Counted from the first letter of the stretch, positions 40,275 through 49,475 are shown. The stretch: 64,000 nucleotides of DNA from Stutzerimonas kunmingensis (GCF_002929225.1 NZ_PISM01000021.1:248001-312000), one strand, 5' to 3'. Made by a program: numbers and translations. Notes: a model not told the origin generated them from the letters alone.

Positions 40275-42557
40275 ATGTCCATCGTTCTCGAAACCGTTCC
40301 CTCTACCGCTAATGACGCGTCTGTGCAGGGCGACCTGCTCGAAACGGCCGCTTCACCCCTCACGCTCAGCCTGCAGGACTTCGTGTCCGAGTTCGGCGAC
40401 GAGCTGCTCGACTCGCTCAACCGCGCCAATCCTCCGGTCTACACCGGCCAGGTGCGGGTGCATCGGCAACTGATCCTCGCCGCGCTCAAGCGCAAGCTGT
40501 TCCCGGCGCAAGCCGATGTGGTCCACGCTGTCACCGAGCTGTTGGTCGATCGCGGCGAACGCGCCGCGATCGTCAATGGCGAGATGGGCTGCGGCAAGAC
40601 GACGGTGGGTATTGCCACCGCCGCCGTGCTCAACGCCGAAGGCTACCGCCGCACCCTGGTGCTCTCGCCACCCCACTTGGTCTACAAGTGGCGGCGCGAA
40701 ATCCAGGAGACGGTGGCCGGGGCCAAGGTCTGGGTGCTCAACGGCCCGGACACGCTGGTCAAGCTGCTGAAACTGCGTGAGCAGTTGGGCGTGCCGGCGC
40801 AGGGCCAGGAGTTCTTCGTCCTGGGCCGCGTGCGGATGCGGATGGGGTTCCACTGGAAGCCTGTCTTCGTTCGGCGGCGCACGCCTCACGGCGACGTGGG
40901 GGCCTGCCCGGCTTGCGGGCATGTCATCACCGACCTGGACGGCGAGCCTGTCAACACCATCGATCTAGAAGCGGAAGAGTCCCGCCGTAAATGCAGCCAC
41001 TGCACCTCACCGCTGTGGACGCTGATCCGTCCCAGAGGTCTGTCCGCCAGCGACCAGTCCTCGACCGTGCTCAAGGCACTGAAGCGTATTCCAACCATTG
41101 GCGAAGTGACCGCGCAGAAGCTGATGCAGAAGTTCGGTGACGCCTTCCTCGCATCGATGCTCGGGGACAACATCCACGAGTTCATCAACCTGATGGATGG
41201 CAACGGCGAGCTGGTCTTCTCGGACCGGCAAGCCCATCGCATGGAACGTGCGATGGCCAACATGGAGTTCGGCTTCGGCGAGGGCGGCTACCAGCCGTCC
41301 GAGTTCATCAAGAGGCAGCTTCCCCAAGGCACGTTCGACCTGCTCATCGCCGACGAGGCACACGAGTACAAGAACGGCGGCTCCGCACAGGGCCAGGCCA
41401 TGGGGGTGTTGGCGGCCAAGGCACGCAAGACGCTATTGCTCACCGGCACGCTGATGGGCGGTTACGGCGACGACCTGTTCCACCTGCTGTTCCGAGCCCT
41501 GCCGGGGCGGATGATCGAAGACGGCTACCGCCCGACGAAGAGCGGCAGCATGACCTCGGCCGCGATGGCGTTCATGCGCGATCACGGTGTCTTGAAGGAC
41601 ATCTACTCCGAGAGCACCGGCACGGCGCACAAGACGGCCAAGGGCACCAAGGTATCGGTGCGCACGGTCAAGGCGCCGGGCTTCGGTCCGAAGGGCGTAC
41701 TGCGTTGCGTCCTGCCGTTCACCGTCTTCCTCAAGTTGAAGGACATCTGTGGCAATGTGCTGCCGCCCTACGACGAGGAGTTCCGCGAGGTCGCGATGGA
41801 CACGGCGCAGGCCGCGGCCTACCGCGATCTGGCCGGTCGGCTGACCCAGGAGCTGAAGCAGGCCCTGGCGAAGCGCGACACGACGCTGCTCGGTGTGGTC
41901 CTCAACGTGCTGCTGGCCTGGCCGGACTGCTGCTTCCGGTCGGAAACCGTGGTGCATCCGCGCACGCGCAATACTTTGGCGTTCGTCCCCGCTCAGTTCA
42001 ACGAGCTGGAGGTGATGCCCAAGGAACGCGAGCTGATCGAGATCTGCAAGCAGGAGAAGGCAGAAGGGCGCAAGACCCTGGTCTATTCGGTCTACACCGG
42101 CACGCGCGACACCACGTCGCGTTTGAAGGTGCTGCTGGAGCAGGAAGGCCTCAAGGTGGCGGTACTGCGCGCGAGCGTGGATGCCTCCCGCCGGGAAGAT
42201 TGGATCGCCGAGCAGTTGGACCGCGGCATCGACGTGCTCATCACCAATCCCGAGCTGGTGAAAACCGGCCTGGACCTGTTGGAGTTCCCGACCATCGTGT
42301 TCCTCCAGTCGGGCTACAACGTGTATTCGTTGCAGCAGGCCGCCCGGCGCTCCTGGCGCATCGGCCAGAAGCAGCCGGTGCGCGTGATCTACCTGGGCTA
42401 CGCCAACTCCTCGCAGATGACCTGCCTGGGGCTGATGGCCAAGAAGATTATGGTGTCGCAAAGCACGTCGGGAGACGTACCCGAATCCGGGTTGGATGTG
42501 CTCAATCAGGACGGCGATTCGGTGGAGGTGGCACTGGCCCGGCAGTTGGTGCATTGA
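40275..42557 (+). CDS. SNF2-like DEAD/DEAH helicase of the ICE
   Basis: 760 aa. Walker A is NGEMGCGKTT (Lys108), motif II is LLIADEAHEYKNG, and motif VI reads RRSWRIGQKQPVRVIYL as in SNF2/Swi2 proteins. Four cysteines (CPACGH and CSHC, about residues 213-242) may bind zinc inside the first RecA domain. Such ICE-borne helicases are conserved with the DUF3275 and methyltransferase genes. The role, in replication, transfer or protection, is not settled. A strong terminator follows. Confidence 0.85.
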   Translation: MSIVLETVPSTANDASVQGDLLETAASPLTLSLQDFVSEFGDELLDSLNRANPPVYTGQVRVHRQLILAALKRKLFPAQADVVHAVTELLVDRGERAAIVNGEMGCGKTTVGIATAAVLNAEGYRRTLVLSPPHLVYKWRREIQETVAGAKVWVLNGPDTLVKLLKLREQLGVPAQGQEFFVLGRVRMRMGFHWKPVFVRRRTPHGDVGACPACGHVITDLDGEPVNTIDLEAEESRRKCSHCTSPLWTLIRPRGLSASDQSSTVLKALKRIPTIGEVTAQKLMQKFGDAFLASMLGDNIHEFINLMDGNGELVFSDRQAHRMERAMANMEFGFGEGGYQPSEFIKRQLPQGTFDLLIADEAHEYKNGGSAQGQAMGVLAAKARKTLLLTGTLMGGYGDDLFHLLFRALPGRMIEDGYRPTKSGSMTSAAMAFMRDHGVLKDIYSESTGTAHKTAKGTKVSVRTVKAPGFGPKGVLRCVLPFTVFLKLKDICGNVLPPYDEEFREVAMDTAQAAAYRDLAGRLTQELKQALAKRDTTLLGVVLNVLLAWPDCCFRSETVVHPRTRNTLAFVPAQFNELEVMPKERELIEICKQEKAEGRKTLVYSVYTGTRDTTSRLKVLLEQEGLKVAVLRASVDASRREDWIAEQLDRGIDVLITNPELVKTGLDLLEFPTIVFLQSGYNVYSLQQAARRSWRIGQKQPVRVIYLGYANSSQMTCLGLMAKKIMVSQSTSGDVPESGLDVLNQDGDSVEVALARQLVH

Positions 42558-42572
42558 GCGGTGCTGGACTTG

Positions 42573-42600
42573 GCGGCCCCTTCGGGGGCCGCTTTTCTTG
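42573..42600 (+). terminator. Rho-independent terminator after the helicase gene
   Basis: GCGGCCCC (42573-42580) pairs with GGGGCCGC (42585-42592) around TTCG and is followed by TTTTCTT. It closes the core train just before the first defence insertion. Confidence 0.88.
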
Positions 42601-42723
42601 TCAGGGTTCCTTTGGTGTTCTCACGGCGTACCGTCTTTGCCGCAGGGCAATAATAGTAGGTGCACACGGCGCAGATTTCTAAGCAATATGAACCCGCCGC
42701 GAGTGACCGTGAGCGCCAACCCA

Positions 42724-45252
42724 TTATTCAGATTGAGACATCATTGAGCCGATTAACCGCATGTTACGCTCAAGCTCTGCCGTCGATTGATACTCGATCA
42801 GCTGAGTTCGTTCGGCGTCTTCTTCGACCGTCAGTCCACTCTGCGCTTGCTTGCGGTTCAGTATCGCCAGACGAAGGCCTCGGTGAACGGGCGTACTTGT
42901 GTCGCGAAGCCGACTCCAGAGTCCTTCAGCGGCTTCGACCTCACCAAATCGGATTTCGTATTTGCACCGTAGCCCAACCTGAGCGTCGTGGTTGATGGCA
43001 CCAAATCGTTTCTGAAGTCGCCCGAGCGTGGTCAAAGCGCCTTCGCACTCTCCTGCCTCGATCTCGCAGTTCGCTAAATTGGCGAGAACCTCAAAGGGAG
43101 GGTGGGCTATCTTTTGGTCAGCGATACGGGCGAAGCGTAGTGCATCCTCAGGGCTCCCGTTTGCTTGTTCGAAGGTGGAGCGGCGATGCTCAGCGAATCC
43201 ACTTGAATCAATGCGGTCAAGGATCTCAAGGGCGCGCTCAGCAGTAGGGAGATCGCCAAGCCTAAGCGCAATCGTGCATTTCAAATCAACTACATATGGG
43301 TTATGCGGAGACTGCTGCTCGGCCTGACGAATATACTCTTCGGCGGCTGGAAGATCCCCCGTTTCAAAAAAGCAGCTTGCCAGTTCCCGGTGGATGGCGA
43401 CGCCTCGGCGGCCATTGGCGAGACTCTTCTTGTAAGCCTCGATCGCTTCAGGATACTCTCGCTTCCGTCGCGCGGCGAAGCCCCGCACGTAGTACGCCTC
43501 CTTAAGTTCACCGAGGCGAAGCAGCTCGCTGATATGCTGCTCTGCTTCATCATATCGCTCTTTCCGAATGAGAGCTTGCGCGACATAGCGTCGTACATCA
43601 ACGCTATCGGGCCGCACGTCCAAGGCAGACGAACCGTACTTGATAGCGAGGTCGTAGTCTTGATCGTGATAGCTCCTAGTTGCTACGTTGATCAGATCTG
43701 CGGCAAATCCAATCGCGAATCGAGAGTCAGCCTGGCTTCCTGCAAGGAGGTTGGCTCGGAAAATCGTTTGCCCGAGATCAAGTCGTGCGTCATCGTCAGG
43801 CTCATCTGCCAGGTACGCTTCAAGAAGCTCGGCCACTTTCCTGGTATCGACGCGAAGTCCGCCAAATGCTCTGTATGCTGCATCACGGATGGGCTCTGAG
43901 ATGCGATAGTGCATTCCGGCAGGCATAACAAACGCGAGGTCAAGTAAGAAGTTCAGATCATCGCTTGTATCGTGTGACGTTTGCGCGCAGTACGCCACAA
44001 TGACCTGAAGTGGGAGAGGGCTGAAGCTTGATAGGATCTGCAGGATCGTCTGCATGCTCGGTGTTAGCGATCTGTTCTCCCTTAAGTGCCGGAGAAACTG
44101 TTCGGCATTAAAATTCACCAATGCACGTTGATCAGTTACGACTTGCGAGATTCCGCGAAGCCGAGCCTCATCAAGAATAAATCGTACAGCGGGAGGATAG
44201 CCACGAGCGTAGGTTGCGATTGCCGTAAGCGCGGTTCGATCGAATACCAAGCCGACGTCGCGTCCGGCGATACGCAACAGATTCTGCGTTGATGTTTGAT
44301 CAAGTTCGGGGACGCGCACGGACGGGCACGGGTTTTCGGCAGGTCGATACAGCCTCCTGCTTGAAACGATCATGGCGTCAGTATCCCGATCAGACGAAAT
44401 CGCGTTGTACAGCGCATCGAACTCGGGTCTCATCACGCCATTCTCGGCGGCTAGGGCGCCTTCGTCGACAAATATCGGCAACGTCCCCGCTTGGCAGGCC
44501 TGACGCAACAGAGAGGTTATCTCGTCGACCAAGTTCTCCTTCGCTTTTTGCTCTTGCTGCTTCAGAAAAGCCACCAAGTCGGAGATACCCCCTGGTGAAA
44601 TCGCTTCGGCGACGCGGATCGATGTCTCAGGCAAGAGATCGCCCGCGTGGAGGTTAATTGGCAATATTGAGGCAAAGGATAGGTTGTCGCGTGCAATCGC
44701 TTGGACAAGCGAGCGTCTGCCGATACCCTTTAGGCCGTAAACGATTAGAGGCGGGCGGAAATTGGGATCTGTGAAGCCTGATATGGTTTCGAGCGATTGC
44801 TCGATCTCAGCCCTACGTCCGACAAAGTATCTCGGAATGCGCTCTCCAAGACGTTGACTGATGATACGCCGGATGTCGGTGGCGATCAGACCCGGCGATG
44901 CCTCTTTCCTGATGAGCGTTGCCCGCATCCATTCAGGAAGGTCGTCGTGGGTTAGCTCCTGATCAACGATATAGGTTGTCACCTTACTGAGTGCATTCTT
45001 GATGAGCGCTTCGGAAGCGAGTTCTATTTCTAATTTAACCCAATCTCGTTGGAGCGAGGCCCGGCTTGCAAACAGAATAAATACATCTGATCGATCGATG
45101 CCTTTGATGATGGCATCACGGAATTCATCGCCAACCGAAAACTCGAACTCGTCGTAAATGACGGCTGCGCGCCCGAGATTGCGCGCAACTTCTCTCACTA
45201 TATGTTTGTCAACATGTCCGTGAGATAGAAAGGCTCTTGGGAACTTTGTCAT
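42724..45252 (-). CDS. TIR-STAND-TPR protein, candidate anti-phage effector
   Basis: 842 aa. The N-terminal TIR domain (about 1-135) starts FPRAFLSHGHVDKHIVREVARNLG and has a candidate catalytic glutamate, Glu75, in DWVKLEIELA. A STAND-type NTPase region follows from about 165, with a degenerate P-loop GLKGIGRRSL (residues 173-182) in which the usual Lys-Thr is Arg-Arg. The C-terminal 300 residues are TPR-like repeats (LAIKYGSSALDVRPDSVDVRRY, YPEAIEAYKKSLANGR). TIR domains in such proteins degrade NAD on phage sensing. The gene is AT-richer than the ICE backbone. Confidence 0.8.
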   Translation of the reverse strand: MTKFPRAFLSHGHVDKHIVREVARNLGRAAVIYDEFEFSVGDEFRDAIIKGIDRSDVFILFASRASLQRDWVKLEIELASEALIKNALSKVTTYIVDQELTHDDLPEWMRATLIRKEASPGLIATDIRRIISQRLGERIPRYFVGRRAEIEQSLETISGFTDPNFRPPLIVYGLKGIGRRSLVQAIARDNLSFASILPINLHAGDLLPETSIRVAEAISPGGISDLVAFLKQQEQKAKENLVDEITSLLRQACQAGTLPIFVDEGALAAENGVMRPEFDALYNAISSDRDTDAMIVSSRRLYRPAENPCPSVRVPELDQTSTQNLLRIAGRDVGLVFDRTALTAIATYARGYPPAVRFILDEARLRGISQVVTDQRALVNFNAEQFLRHLRENRSLTPSMQTILQILSSFSPLPLQVIVAYCAQTSHDTSDDLNFLLDLAFVMPAGMHYRISEPIRDAAYRAFGGLRVDTRKVAELLEAYLADEPDDDARLDLGQTIFRANLLAGSQADSRFAIGFAADLINVATRSYHDQDYDLAIKYGSSALDVRPDSVDVRRYVAQALIRKERYDEAEQHISELLRLGELKEAYYVRGFAARRKREYPEAIEAYKKSLANGRRGVAIHRELASCFFETGDLPAAEEYIRQAEQQSPHNPYVVDLKCTIALRLGDLPTAERALEILDRIDSSGFAEHRRSTFEQANGSPEDALRFARIADQKIAHPPFEVLANLANCEIEAGECEGALTTLGRLQKRFGAINHDAQVGLRCKYEIRFGEVEAAEGLWSRLRDTSTPVHRGLRLAILNRKQAQSGLTVEEDAERTQLIEYQSTAELERNMRLIGSMMSQSE

Positions 45253-45288
45253 TTTTTAATCTTAGTATATTTGGCTGCATGGCGGACG

Positions 45289-47052
45289 CTATTCGAAGCG
45301 CAAACCAAACAACCCTCCAGTATCGGTCGCATCAGTCAGCTTCGTGTCCATGACATGAGCGCGAATATCGAAGCCCGGCTTGAACCCCTCACGTGGCAGC
45401 ACGTCCGAGTTCATCGTGACGATGTATTGAAAACCAGCCGCCTCCGCCCGTTCAGCACCAAGTTGCAATGCCTTTGCGATCTGACGCTCATCGACGCCGT
45501 CGAACAGATGACTGTCGTGAATCAGGAAGCCGGGGCCGCGCCCATTCTTCAAACTGATCTCAGTCAACATGAGATCGAAGCAGAAAATCTGCATGTTGGT
45601 GATGCCCTTGCTTCGCTGTCCATCGATATGGACCTCGAATTGCGGACCACCTCCAGTTTCGGAAATCGTCAGGCTACCGGCCTTTTCGTACAGGGATTCC
45701 GATAGCGACTCAAACGCAAGGATCGCTTCGCGGGTGATGTCGCTACGTTCATGGATGTCGTCGCGGAGCGCCTTGGTCAGATTGGCTCGCTTGATATCGA
45801 GTTCGGCCTTTGTGCTTTCTATCCGCTCGGCGGTTTCAAGCCGTTGGCGCAATCCTTCGACCTCGGCCTCGGCCCTTCCGGCTTCCTCACGCAAGGACAC
45901 ATAATGCTCAAGTGCCCCGCCGGAGCGCAGGACTCCCATGATCTGCCGGCGCCGACGGTCGCGCTCGGAGATCCTCTGATCCCGCTCGACAACCCGTGCC
46001 TCTGCCGAGGCGATCTCGGCATTCAAATGCGCGCGCCGGTTTTCGATGATGGCCCGATGGAAGAGTTCGACCTCATCAAAACGCCGCCGTACCATATCGG
46101 GCAGGACGACACCGGCTTCGGCATAGAGCTTCGTTACATCACCCAGATCCGGCGCGTCTTCGTCGGCCAACGATGCTCGAAGCTGTTGCAGGAGATTGCC
46201 ATCGATCACGTTCTCTACGTTCAGGCTGTCGATCTCGCGCGTGATCTCATTGGCTTCCTGCTCAAGTGCCTTGTATTCAGGCACAACCTCAAACGTTTCG
46301 AGCTGGCTGCGGAGTCGTTTGGCGTGGGCCTCGGCGATAGTTAGCCGTGTCCGAAGATCGGCGGCCTTACCGAAGAAGCGGCCGAGGTCGCCGCTGCGGG
46401 CAGCCTTCCGTAATTCCTGCGCGACCTTTTCCTGCGCCCTCAGTTCCTGGAACCGGCCAGGAATGCTCCAATCGAGACCGAGCAAATAGCAGATCGAGAC
46501 CTGCTGGTCCCAGCTTTGCTGCATCGTCGAATGCTGCATCGGCTGCTGGAAACCGCCGCCATTTTGCCGCCTGACAAAGTAGGAGAAGAGCGAACGGAAC
46601 GACGGCTGGAAGCGCTCGACCTCATCGCCGGCCGAGATGGGCAAGCCAAACCAGAGATGCCCGAGATTGGCCTTCCAATTTTCGTTGGATAGCTCGAACA
46701 ATCCGGCGCGCTGATCAAATTGCGGCGCGATCGGCCACGATTCCACAGCCCCGTTGACGAGGATGCGGCTAGGCTTGGTGCCACTGCGGGCGGCCGATAC
46801 GGTCTCGCCGGCGATGTCGACGGTGACGTCGAAGGTCCAAGGTGCCAGCGCCTCCGAGCGGAAAATGTTCTCCTTGCGCACATCGGCTCCGAACAGGAAA
46901 TGCACCAGTTCGATAAAGCTGGTCTTACCTGCACCGTTTCTCGACTGTCGGTCGTTCGCACCTTCGCTCTTGTCGGCGAGCAGGACGTTCAAGCCGGGCT
47001 TTAAGTTCAGCGCCTTGAAGGAAGCGAGATCGCTTCCAAAGCGTCGGATCAT
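45289..47052 (-). CDS. DUF2326 ABC/SMC-like ATPase of an ABC-three-component system
   Basis: 587 aa. Walker A is SRNGAGKTS (Lys43), preceded by a long insertion after ADKSEGANDRQ. The middle (about 210-430) is coiled-coil, and the C-terminal lobe (GITNMQIFCFDLMLTEISLKNGRGPGFLIHDSHLFDGVDERQ) is the DUF2326 domain with the signature and Walker B regions. ABC-three-component systems were defined by computation as likely conflict systems. The start ATG overlaps the stop of the next gene upstream by 4 bp. Confidence 0.8.
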   Translation of the reverse strand: MIRRFGSDLASFKALNLKPGLNVLLADKSEGANDRQSRNGAGKTSFIELVHFLFGADVRKENIFRSEALAPWTFDVTVDIAGETVSAARSGTKPSRILVNGAVESWPIAPQFDQRAGLFELSNENWKANLGHLWFGLPISAGDEVERFQPSFRSLFSYFVRRQNGGGFQQPMQHSTMQQSWDQQVSICYLLGLDWSIPGRFQELRAQEKVAQELRKAARSGDLGRFFGKAADLRTRLTIAEAHAKRLRSQLETFEVVPEYKALEQEANEITREIDSLNVENVIDGNLLQQLRASLADEDAPDLGDVTKLYAEAGVVLPDMVRRRFDEVELFHRAIIENRRAHLNAEIASAEARVVERDQRISERDRRRRQIMGVLRSGGALEHYVSLREEAGRAEAEVEGLRQRLETAERIESTKAELDIKRANLTKALRDDIHERSDITREAILAFESLSESLYEKAGSLTISETGGGPQFEVHIDGQRSKGITNMQIFCFDLMLTEISLKNGRGPGFLIHDSHLFDGVDERQIAKALQLGAERAEAAGFQYIVTMNSDVLPREGFKPGFDIRAHVMDTKLTDATDTGGLFGLRFE

Positions 47053-47294
47053 GGCCGAGTCCTCCGCACCAAGCCGCGATCGAACTCAAGCGCGCCGATC
47101 ATGTAGAGCAGGTCCAGCGACAGGACGAACCACTGGTAATCAATTGGGGCATTGGGCGCGTGCAGGGAGCGACGGCCACGCACCTCGTCCCATAGCCGCG
47201 ACATAGTCAGCGGCCGCTTAAGGATGTCGAGGACTTCTGCACCGACGCCAATGAGTGCGCGGTCGGAACGAACATGCTTCGTCGGCAGAATCAT
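47049..47294 (-). CDS. ABC-three-component middle component
   Basis: 81 aa (MILPTKHVRSDRALIGVGAEVLDILKRPLTMSRLWDEVRGR and YQWFVLSLDLLYMIGALEFDRGLVRRTR). This size and winged-helix-like pattern fit the middle-component families of ABC-3C systems. It overlaps both neighbours by 4 bp, so the three proteins are likely made in fixed ratio as parts of one complex. Confidence 0.72.
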   Translation of the reverse strand: MILPTKHVRSDRALIGVGAEVLDILKRPLTMSRLWDEVRGRRSLHAPNAPIDYQWFVLSLDLLYMIGALEFDRGLVRRTRP

Positions 47295-48202
47295 GACGCC
47301 TCCACGGAAGCAATCGGGTCTTCGAAGATGTCGCAGCTATCGAAGAAATAGGCGAGAACCGCTAGAGCTGCGCCCTGACGCTTGGGCTCGCCATTGAATC
47401 CGGCATAGTCCTGAAGATGCCTGAAGATCGTGTCGGCCGGCAGGTCGAGCGCCTTCAACTCCGCATAACGCAGACGGAAGGCTTCGGCGATGCGCTCACC
47501 GAGATCGGGGCGCGGGCTCTTGCGGAAGAAGGCATCGGCGAGAGCAGATTTGCGACGACCAATTCGCAGAAAGAGACCGGACTCATCCGAGAGCGCATTC
47601 TTCTCCAGCTTCTCTGACGAGGGCGGTGTCAGGGGTGGATCACCCGGATTAGGTTCCTGCCGTTGAAGCGCCTCGATAATTGGCACCAGATCAGACATGA
47701 CAAGCCGGTCCACAATGGCGATTGAGGCGGCGGGGCCAAAGAGGGCCTGAAGGGCAGACAGATCAAGGCCCATGGCGAGCGTGAGCAGTTCTGGCTCGGA
47801 CCAAGTCGCGATCTTGAGCGGCGCGTAGGCATTGCGAAGGCCATCGAGATGCTGAACGGCGTTAGGCGGCAGGCCACGGCCATCATTGTGGACGAGCACC
47901 CATTCCTGCATGTTGTCGGCCCAATGCACGCGGGCGCCATGGAAATCCTCATTGATCTTCGCGATAAGCTCGGTTTCCTTCATCGCCTCAGGCGCATAGC
48001 ACTGGAACACCGAGCCCGTGCTAATCCGAAGTCCATCGCATTTCAGATCCCCATAAAGACCATAGGGGCGAACCTCCTCGAAATCGGGGCCGAAGGCGTA
48101 GCCCGCCAGACGCACGAACCAGTCCTGAAAAGCGGTACCCTTCTGGGTATGGAACGCCAAACGGAACCGATCGACGTAGATGGATCGCTGCAGTTCATCC
48201 AT
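47291..48202 (-). CDS. ABC-three-component C-terminal-domain/effector subunit
   Basis: 303 aa from MDELQRSIY. An ATG at 48229 would add nine residues and overlap the regulator gene by 35 bp. The N-terminal part (FHTQKGTAFQDWFVRLAGYAFGPDFEEVRPYGLYGDLKCDGLRISTGSVFQCYAPE) has the shape of a restriction-like nuclease domain: D near GDLKCDG and Q in VFQCYA. The C-terminal part is helical. The nuclease reading is mine and lacks the usual lysine. The gene is in operon with the ATPase and middle component. Confidence 0.7.
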   Translation of the reverse strand: MDELQRSIYVDRFRLAFHTQKGTAFQDWFVRLAGYAFGPDFEEVRPYGLYGDLKCDGLRISTGSVFQCYAPEAMKETELIAKINEDFHGARVHWADNMQEWVLVHNDGRGLPPNAVQHLDGLRNAYAPLKIATWSEPELLTLAMGLDLSALQALFGPAASIAIVDRLVMSDLVPIIEALQRQEPNPGDPPLTPPSSEKLEKNALSDESGLFLRIGRRKSALADAFFRKSPRPDLGERIAEAFRLRYAELKALDLPADTIFRHLQDYAGFNGEPKRQGAALAVLAYFFDSCDIFEDPIASVEAS

Positions 48203-48563
48203 GGCGCCGCCTTGGCGACGATTCGTCATTTTTTCTCCGGGTCGACAGCTTTGCCGCCATGACAGCCGAAACTGTACCGAGATGATGGATGCGCAGCACC
48301 GGCCGTTCTGGCAGCTTGACAGTCAATTCCAGCTCCCCCCCGATGGCTTCGACATAGCTGCGTAACGTCGAGAGATACATGTCGGTTTGCTTCTCGATCT
48401 TGGATACCGATGGTTGTTTGATGTTCAGAGCAGATGCGATGTCGGCTTGCCCCTTGCCGGCGAGTTGCCGCAACTCTCGCAAACCTTCGACCTCGTGCGA
48501 AACCATAGGCTTGGGCGGCTCGTTCGGATCGCCTGATCCGCGGTTACGAGTAAAAGCCATCAA
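48195..48563 (-). CDS. XRE-family regulator of the ABC-3C operon
   Basis: 122 aa. The helix-turn-helix is LRELRQLAGKGQADIASALNIKQPSVSKIEKQTDMYLSTLRSYVEAIGGELELTV (about residues 28-82), close to HigA/XRE antitoxin-type proteins. ATGs at 48563 and 48560 are both possible. It is the first gene of the minus-strand island, and it reads into the effector subunit with a short overlap. It most likely represses the promoter at 48648-48677. Confidence 0.82.
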   Translation of the reverse strand: MMAFTRNRGSGDPNEPPKPMVSHEVEGLRELRQLAGKGQADIASALNIKQPSVSKIEKQTDMYLSTLRSYVEAIGGELELTVKLPERPVLRIHHLGTVSAVMAAKLSTRRKNDESSPRRRHG

Positions 48564-48647
48564 ATTTCCCCATATTCAGAATCGAGGTACCAGCGATACA
48601 GAACCGCCACGACCCAGCCATGCAATCGACTCCAGCTCGGCCGGAGA

Positions 48648-48677
48648 AATATAGCCCGAAAGCTATATTGCAGTCAA
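48648..48677 (-). promoter_or_regulatory. Promoter and operator of defence island 1
   Basis: On the minus strand TTGACT (48677-48672) is followed after 18 bp by TATATT (48653-48648). The spacer and -10 box are covered by the perfect inverted repeat AATATAGC/GCTATATT (48648-48655 with 48662-48669). The XRE protein encoded 85 bp downstream is the obvious ligand. The 300-bp gap around it contains no gene. Confidence 0.7.
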
Positions 48678-48863
48678 AGAAAGAGGCTGATTCAAGTTGG
48701 CAATCCACTCTGGCTGCCTCAAATCGTCATCTATTGCTAATCATTAAATAGCGCGCATCATCTGGTTGGTTAGAAAGAAGATGGTTGAGCGCCGGTTCCC
48801 TTTCTTTGCTGCCTTCGACTTCTCACGCATCGAAGGTGTCGGCTCCGCTACAGGAGCCGAATC

Positions 48864-49475
48864 ATGCATCGATCTTCACCTTTCCACCCCATTGTTCACC
48901 GACTGGCTACTGTCGGTCTACTTTCGGCTGGGGCTATGTTGGCGGCCGGCTGCGCCACCACGGAACAGCCGCAAGGACAGGCAGGGATCATCGAAAGCGC
49001 TGCGGACGAGCCTGCTCCGGGCCTGATCCTGATCGCCCGCTACGGCCGCTACACGCTGATCGAGCTGGTACCCGACGCCGCGCAGCGTGACCTGCTGCAG
49101 CAGGTCATCGACATCTCCATCCCCACCACGGCGGACGCAACCTTGGGCGATGCCATGCGCCACGTGTTGCTGCGCTCCGGCTACCGGCTCTGCGATGCGG
49201 CCGAGGCCGCCACGCTCTACGCGCTGCCGCTGCCTGCCGCACACCTGCGCCTGGGCCCGCTGATGCTGCGCGATGCCTTGCTGACCCTTGCCGGCCCCGC
49301 CTGGGAGCTGTCGGTCGATGACTTGACTCGCCAGGTCTGCTTCAGCCGGCGCGGTGCTCCCGCCTTCCTTTCCGCCAACCCGCCCGACACCGCCACGCCC
49401 GTGCCGGACGCCGACCGGCCCGACACCGCCACGCCCGTGCCGGACGCCGACCGGCCCGAGGAGCTGCAGCCATGA
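48864..49475 (+). CDS. pilL: PilL-type lipoprotein of the PFGI-1/PAGI-2 conjugation module
   Basis: 203 aa with a signal peptide and lipobox LAAGC near residue 30. The conserved part (YGRYTLIELVPDAAQRDLLQQVIDISIPTTADATLGDAMRHVLLRSGYRLC) matches the ICE PilL N-terminal family, which resembles secretin-associated domains. The C-terminus has a duplicated 12-residue repeat. It starts the transfer module and overlaps the next gene by 4 bp. Confidence 0.82.
   Translation: MHRSSPFHPIVHRLATVGLLSAGAMLAAGCATTEQPQGQAGIIESAADEPAPGLILIARYGRYTLIELVPDAAQRDLLQQVIDISIPTTADATLGDAMRHVLLRSGYRLCDAAEAATLYALPLPAAHLRLGPLMLRDALLTLAGPAWELSVDDLTRQVCFSRRGAPAFLSANPPDTATPVPDADRPDTATPVPDADRPEELQP
49383..49454 (+). repeat. 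Tandem 36-bp duplication in pilL
   Basis: Two perfect 36-bp copies (49383-49418 and 49419-49454) encode PDTATPVPDADR twice. Identity at every base points to a recent slippage or duplication event. Confidence 0.9.

Noticed and set aside
40275-42557. The SNF2-like helicase as a DISARM or other defence gene
   Set aside because: It lies in the conserved ICE core train beside DUF3275 and DUF6094 genes, upstream of a strong terminator, and lacks the partner genes of those systems.
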